Assembly: GCA_029857875.1 (NCBI GenBank)
Contig: JAOUGB010000062.1
Span: forward strand, 1 to 9,226
Direction: 5' to 3'
Source of the DNA: Desulfobacteraceae bacterium
GTDB taxonomy: Bacteria; Desulfobacterota; Desulfobacteria; Desulfobacterales; UBA11574
Length of the DNA: 9,226 nt
The position numbers and the translations under genes were made by a program. Position 1 is the stretch's first letter. Each line of letters starts with the position of its first letter. Of the stretch, positions 5,530 through 9,226 are shown piece by piece. The notes under the pieces are model-generated. The model was not told the DNA's origin. It ran no database searches and was given only the letters and a program-made list of their open reading frames with translations.

Positions 5530-8500
5530 ATGAACAACCTGCTGCATGATGATTCCGAAAAAAAGGGAGTGATCGCCTGGATGGCCGGTCACTCCGTGAC
5601 AGCCAACCTTCTCATGCTGGTGCTTCTTGTGGGAGGATTCTTTTTGGGCTTTGCCATCAAGAAGGAAGTCTTTCCTTACTTTGAACTGGATCAGGTTCAA
5701 ATCACCGTTCCCTATCCCGGCGCCAGCCCCCAGGAAGTGGAAAGGGGCATCATTTTGGCCATAGAGGAAGCCGTACAAGGCTTGGAAGGCGTCAATGAAG
5801 TCCGGGCATCAGCCAGAGAAGGGGTTGGAACGGTTACCGTAGAGATGATTGAAGGCGAAAATCTGCAAAAGCTGGGCCAGGACATCCAGGGTGAAGTGGA
5901 TCGGATTACGTCTTTCCCCGAAGAAGCAGAAGAGCCCCAGGTGGTGATTGTTTCCAGAAAGCGTTATGTGGTTTCACTGGCGCTTTACGGCGATCAAAGC
6001 GAAGGGGTGTTACGTGAATATGCTGAGTATTTGCGGGACCGATTGCTTCAGGATCCGGATATCACCCAGGTGGAGTTGGTAGGCGTTCGAAATTATGAGA
6101 TCAGCGTTGAAATCTCCCAGGACAAATTACGGACTTATAACCTTACCCTCGAGGAGGTTGCCCAAAGGATCGGCAGGACATCCGTAGAGCTTCCCGGCGG
6201 CGCCGTAAAAACTTCCGGAGGCGACATCCTTGTCCGTGTTAAGGAGCGTAAGGACTACGGGCATGAATTCAGTAAGATTCCGATTATTACGGCCAACGAC
6301 GGAACCCAGGTTTTGCTTGAAGATATCGCGGATGTTAAGGACGGTTTTGAAGAAACAGACAATGCCGCCACATTCAACGGTAAGCCCACCGTGATGATCG
6401 ACGTCTACCGGGTTGGTGATCAAACCCCGGTTTCGGTATCCAATGCTGCAAGACAGGTGGTAGAAGCGGTAAACCAGGAGCTGCCCCAGGGTCTGGCGGT
6501 TGTTCTTCGCAATGACCGATCGGATGTCTATCGGCAGCGAATGGGGCTGTTGATCAAAAACGGATGTATGGGGCTGGTGCTGGTGTTTATCTTACTGGCA
6601 TTGTTTCTGGAGATCCGGCTGGCTTTCTGGGTGGCGCTCGGTATTCCCATCTCTTTTCTGGGTTCCCTTTTAGTTTTGCCGGCCATGGGTGTCAGCATCA
6701 ACATGATCTCCATGTTTGCGTTTATTGTCACCCTCGGCATCGTGGTGGACGATGCCATCGTGGTTGGGGAAAACGTCTATCATCACCACCAGAGCGATAT
6801 TTCCTGGTTCAACGCCGCCGTCTCAGGGACTAGAGAAATGGCCATGCCGGTGACTTTTAGCGTATTAACCAACATGGTGGCTTTTGTTCCCATGTTTTTC
6901 ATTCCCGGAATCTTAGGAAAGGTTTTCAAGCAAATTCCAGTGGTCGTGATCAGTGTGTTTGCGATTTCGCTGATCGAATGCTTTTTGATACTTCCTGCCC
7001 ATGTCGGCCATCAGAAACCGTTGCGTCAAGGGATTTTCGGCTGGATACATGATTGGCAGCAAAGATTCAGCAACGCCTTTGTCCGATTTGTTAATCGGAG
7101 ATACGGTCCATTGTTGGGATTGGCCCTGCGCTGGCGATATGTGACCATGTCTTTGGGTATTGCTGTTTTGCTGATTGTGGCCGGGTATGTGAAGAGCGGG
7201 CGTATGGGATTTGAGCTTTTTCCAAAGATCGAATCCGATTATGCCATGGTGACGGCCACACTGCCGTTCGGGACCGCCTTTCAAAAAACCGAGAAGGTGC
7301 AGCAGATGCTGGTCAAAGCGGCCCAGGAAGTTGTCGCTGAAAATGGTGGAAAAACACTCATGGAAGGAATTTTCGCCAATATCAGTGATAACAAGGCCGA
7401 GGTCCGTATCTACTTGACTCCGCCGAACAAACGCCCGATTTCGACGGCGCAAATAACGGAACGCTGGCGGGAACGGGTGGGGGTTATTCCGGGATTGGAA
7501 TCCATTTTATTTGAATCCGATGCCGGCGGTCCCGGTCGCGGGGCTGCCATTACCGTAGAACTCAGTCACAAAGATATTGGTCTATTGGAAAAAGCCGCTG
7601 CCGAGGTTGCCGAGGCGCTAAGTTTTTATCCGAATGTAAAAGATATCGATGACGGTTTTGCACCCGGAAAACAACAGATCGATTTTCAGATCAAGCCGGA
7701 AGCCCGCAGTCTTGGGTTAAGGTCCAGGGAAGTGGCCAGACAGGTCCGGCATGCTTACTATGGCGCCGAGGCCCTGCGGCAGCAGCGGGGGCGTAATGAA
7801 GTCAAGGTCATGGTCAGGCTCCCCAAGGACGAACGGATTTCCGAGTACAATCTTGAAGAAATGATATTGCGGACCCCGGCCGGTAATGAAATTCCATTGC
7901 GATCTGCCGTTACAATAAACCGGGGGCGTGCCTATACCGATATCAATCGCCGGGACGGTCGCCGGATCGTAACGGTAGAGGCCGACGTTCGGCCCAGAAG
8001 CAAGGCGGGCGAGGTGTTGCAGCCGCTCAAATCTGAAACCCTGCCGGAATTGCAAAAGAAATATCCCGGCCTGACCTATAGTTTTGAGGGCAGGCAGGCC
8101 GACCGGCGGGAAAGCATGCAGAGCCTGATGCGAGGACTTTTGGTGGCACTTGTGGTTATTTTTGCCATGCTGGCCGTTCCACTGAACAGCTATATCCAGC
8201 CCTTTATCATTATGTCGGCCATTCCTTTCGGCATCGTAGGGGCAGTGATCGGGCATCTGATCATGGGCTACAGCCTGAGCGTGCTCAGTATGTTCGGCGT
8301 GGTGGCGCTTTCCGGGGTGGTGGTCAATGATTCGCTGGTGCTGATCGATTTTGCCAACCGCAAGGAGCGGGCCGGAATGAGCCGGCGCGACGCGGTTCAT
8401 CAGGCGGGTATTCACCGTTTTCGGCCGATCATTTTAACCACCCTGACCACTTTTGGCGGCCTGTCACCGATGATCTTTGAAACATCCCGCCAGGCCCGGT

Positions 8501-8667
8501 ATTTGATTCCCATGGCCCTTTCTTTAGGATACGGCATTCTGTTCGCGACTATGATTACGCTGGTTCTGGTGCCGTCCTTTTACCTTATTATTGAAGATAT
8601 CCGTCAATTAAGCAGAAGAATGAGATTCTCGTCCGATATCGAGGTCCGGCAAGATGGGGGACCTTAG
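5530..8667 (+). CDS. RND efflux permease (AcrB-type, hydrophobe/amphiphile efflux family)
   Basis: A 1045-residue inner-membrane proton/drug antiporter, full length for the family. TM1 lies at about 24-42. The first periplasmic loop (about 43-335) is followed by TM2-6 (about 340-490). TM7 lies at about 538-555, then comes the second large loop, and TM8-12 run from about 868 to 1030. The TM4 motif GIVVDDAIVV carries Asp407 and Asp408, the proton-relay pair, at the same numbers as in AcrB. Arg963 and Thr970 (RFRPIILT) align with AcrB Arg971 and Thr978. In TM10, however, the segment VVVNDSLVLIDFAN puts Asn933-Asp934 at the place of AcrB Lys940. Many RND permeases with a VNDSLV motif exist, so the protein is probably functional with a variant relay. 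It is co-transcribed with the adaptor at one base spacing, completing the pump; no terminator is evident behind it. Substrate unknown. Confidence 0.95.
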   Translation: MNNLLHDDSEKKGVIAWMAGHSVTANLLMLVLLVGGFFLGFAIKKEVFPYFELDQVQITVPYPGASPQEVERGIILAIEEAVQGLEGVNEVRASAREGVGTVTVEMIEGENLQKLGQDIQGEVDRITSFPEEAEEPQVVIVSRKRYVVSLALYGDQSEGVLREYAEYLRDRLLQDPDITQVELVGVRNYEISVEISQDKLRTYNLTLEEVAQRIGRTSVELPGGAVKTSGGDILVRVKERKDYGHEFSKIPIITANDGTQVLLEDIADVKDGFEETDNAATFNGKPTVMIDVYRVGDQTPVSVSNAARQVVEAVNQELPQGLAVVLRNDRSDVYRQRMGLLIKNGCMGLVLVFILLALFLEIRLAFWVALGIPISFLGSLLVLPAMGVSINMISMFAFIVTLGIVVDDAIVVGENVYHHHQSDISWFNAAVSGTREMAMPVTFSVLTNMVAFVPMFFIPGILGKVFKQIPVVVISVFAISLIECFLILPAHVGHQKPLRQGIFGWIHDWQQRFSNAFVRFVNRRYGPLLGLALRWRYVTMSLGIAVLLIVAGYVKSGRMGFELFPKIESDYAMVTATLPFGTAFQKTEKVQQMLVKAAQEVVAENGGKTLMEGIFANISDNKAEVRIYLTPPNKRPISTAQITERWRERVGVIPGLESILFESDAGGPGRGAAITVELSHKDIGLLEKAAAEVAEALSFYPNVKDIDDGFAPGKQQIDFQIKPEARSLGLRSREVARQVRHAYYGAEALRQQRGRNEVKVMVRLPKDERISEYNLEEMILRTPAGNEIPLRSAVTINRGRAYTDINRRDGRRIVTVEADVRPRSKAGEVLQPLKSETLPELQKKYPGLTYSFEGRQADRRESMQSLMRGLLVALVVIFAMLAVPLNSYIQPFIIMSAIPFGIVGAVIGHLIMGYSLSVLSMFGVVALSGVVVNDSLVLIDFANRKERAGMSRRDAVHQAGIHRFRPIILTTLTTFGGLSPMIFETSRQARYLIPMALSLGYGILFATMITLVLVPSFYLIIEDIRQLSRRMRFSSDIEVRQDGGP

Positions 8668-8761
8668 ATTTCAAATGTTTCGGCCAATATCTCCAACCAC
8701 CCGATCTTATTATGACTTCTCACTTGACTGACGGACAGCCTTATACGTATATAGAGTTGGA

Positions 8762-8790
8762 TAGCAATTATTGACTAATGTTCCTATAAT
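8762..8790 (+). promoter_or_regulatory. Candidate promoter for the substrate-binding protein gene
   Basis: A perfect TATAAT (8785-8790) is preceded at 17 bp by TAGCAA (8762-8767), which matches only three of six positions of the -35 consensus. A perfect TTGACA at 8825-8830 is an alternative, but its -10 at 17 bp (ATCAAT) is poor. TTGACT (8724-8729) with TATATA 18 bp later is a third candidate. The 225-bp spacer probably contains a promoter; which one is uncertain. Confidence 0.3.
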
Positions 8791-8849
8791 TTACAGACCA
8801 CATCCAACCATATTAAATTTCAAGTTGACAAATAGACAGACCTGACCAT

Positions 8850-8874
8850 CAATTGAGGTATTGCCGCTCAACTG
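8850..8874 (+). promoter_or_regulatory. Imperfect dyad before the substrate-binding protein ribosome site
   Basis: CAATTGAG (8850-8857) and CTCAACTG (8867-8874) pair at seven of eight positions around a nine-base loop, ending eight bases before GGAGG. It could be an operator or a leader hairpin next to the ribosome site. Confidence 0.3.
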
Positions 8875-8892
8875 GCGTATGTGGAGGACATT

Positions 8893-9226
8893 ATGTTAAA
8901 AAAACTTGTGCTGGGAGTAACGGCAGCGTTTTTTTTATTTTCCTTGTCATTTTTAACTTCGGGAACAGCCATGGGGGGTGATAAGACGTTTACGTTTGGT
9001 TTGCTTTTAGTTGGCCCCTATAATGATCACGGATGGAGCCAGGCGCATTTTGAAGGGGGAAAATATGTGGAAAAAGCGATTCCCGATGTCAAAATGATAT
9101 ATATCGACAAGGTCAATCCGGCCGATCGTCCCGGTATTACGATTCCCCAGCTTGTGGATGATATGGTGGAAAAAGGGGCCAGATTAATCATTGCAAATTC
9201 AGATGACATGAAGGATGGAACCAGGG
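8893..9226 (+). CDS. BMP/PnrA-type ABC transporter substrate-binding protein, N-terminal part (runs off the window end)
   Basis: The 111 codons in view begin with a signal peptide (MLKK, hydrophobic to about 22, then SGTAMG). There is no lipobox Cys, so a soluble periplasmic protein cut by signal peptidase I is expected, unlike the lipoprotein members such as PnrA. The mature protein starts with a strand FTFGLLLVGPYNDHGWSQAH, matching the BMP-family opening (first beta strand, then the GP..DHGW..AH turn). FEGGKYVEKAIP (helix) and strand KMIYIDKV follow, then the second strand GARLIIANS. This Rossmann-like periplasmic binding fold usually serves an ABC importer for nucleosides or related compounds. 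A strong ribosome site GGAGG lies five bases before the ATG. The remaining protein and any permease or ATPase genes are beyond the window. It lies in the same direction as the pump but 225 bp away, so I treat it as a separate unit. Confidence 0.85.
   Translation, partial: MLKKLVLGVTAAFFLFSLSFLTSGTAMGGDKTFTFGLLLVGPYNDHGWSQAHFEGGKYVEKAIPDVKMIYIDKVNPADRPGITIPQLVDDMVEKGARLIIANSDDMKDGTR

Noticed and set aside
6913..7452. Minus-strand open frame (179 codons) inside the permease gene
   Set aside because: Antisense shadow; no family signature and the sense frame is unambiguous.
7717..8415. Long minus-strand open frame (232 codons) inside the permease gene
   Set aside because: Antisense shadow of a strongly supported RND gene; composition is rich in His, Gln and Pro as expected of the reverse strand of such a gene.

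Overview
The window looks like a chromosomal segment of a Gram-negative, anaerobic-type proteobacterium. My best guess is a Desulfobacterota (former Deltaproteobacteria, Desulfobacterales-like) genome. That guess rests on the style of the proteins, on lipoproteins and an RND tripartite pump (hence an outer membrane), on AT-rich spacers full of short 7-bp tandem repeats, and on coding regions visibly richer in G+C than the spacers. No rRNA, tRNA, CRISPR array, transposase or phage gene is visible.

Left part (1-2167), all on the minus strand: the first 22 codons of an unrecognised gene leave the window at base 1. A repeat-bearing spacer (68-309) follows. Next come a GNAT-family acetyltransferase (310-798) and a 447-bp spacer with no convincing gene (799-1245). 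Last is a two-gene unit in which a small lipoprotein gene (1766-2167) overlaps a lone FimT/GspH-type pseudopilin gene (1246-1773) by 8 bp. The overlap sits inside an imperfect 39-bp-period duplication. The 3' end of the lipoprotein gene was copied, and the second copy, read in another frame, encodes most of the pilin leader peptide.

A 455-bp divergent spacer (2168-2622) carries a good sigma-70-type promoter for the plus strand (2490-2518) with a palindrome just upstream, plus short direct repeats on the lipoprotein side.

Right part (2623-8667), plus strand: a complete tripartite RND efflux system in the order outer-membrane channel lipoprotein (NodT/OprM type), periplasmic adaptor (HlyD/AcrA type), inner-membrane RND permease (AcrB type). 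Adaptor and permease are separated by one base. Channel and adaptor are separated by 233 bp containing heptad repeats, an inverted repeat and a 7-bp-stem hairpin. The permease keeps the TM4 Asp-Asp pair at 407/408 but has Asn-Asp where AcrB has its TM10 lysine. No regulator gene is in the window, so the substrate cannot be inferred from context. After a 225-bp spacer a BMP/PnrA-type periplasmic substrate-binding protein gene begins (8893) and is cut by the window end.

I see no clearly new multi-gene system. The observations most worth a second look are the gene-overlap duplication at 1734-1800, the dispersed heptad repeats, and the TM10 substitution in the permease.
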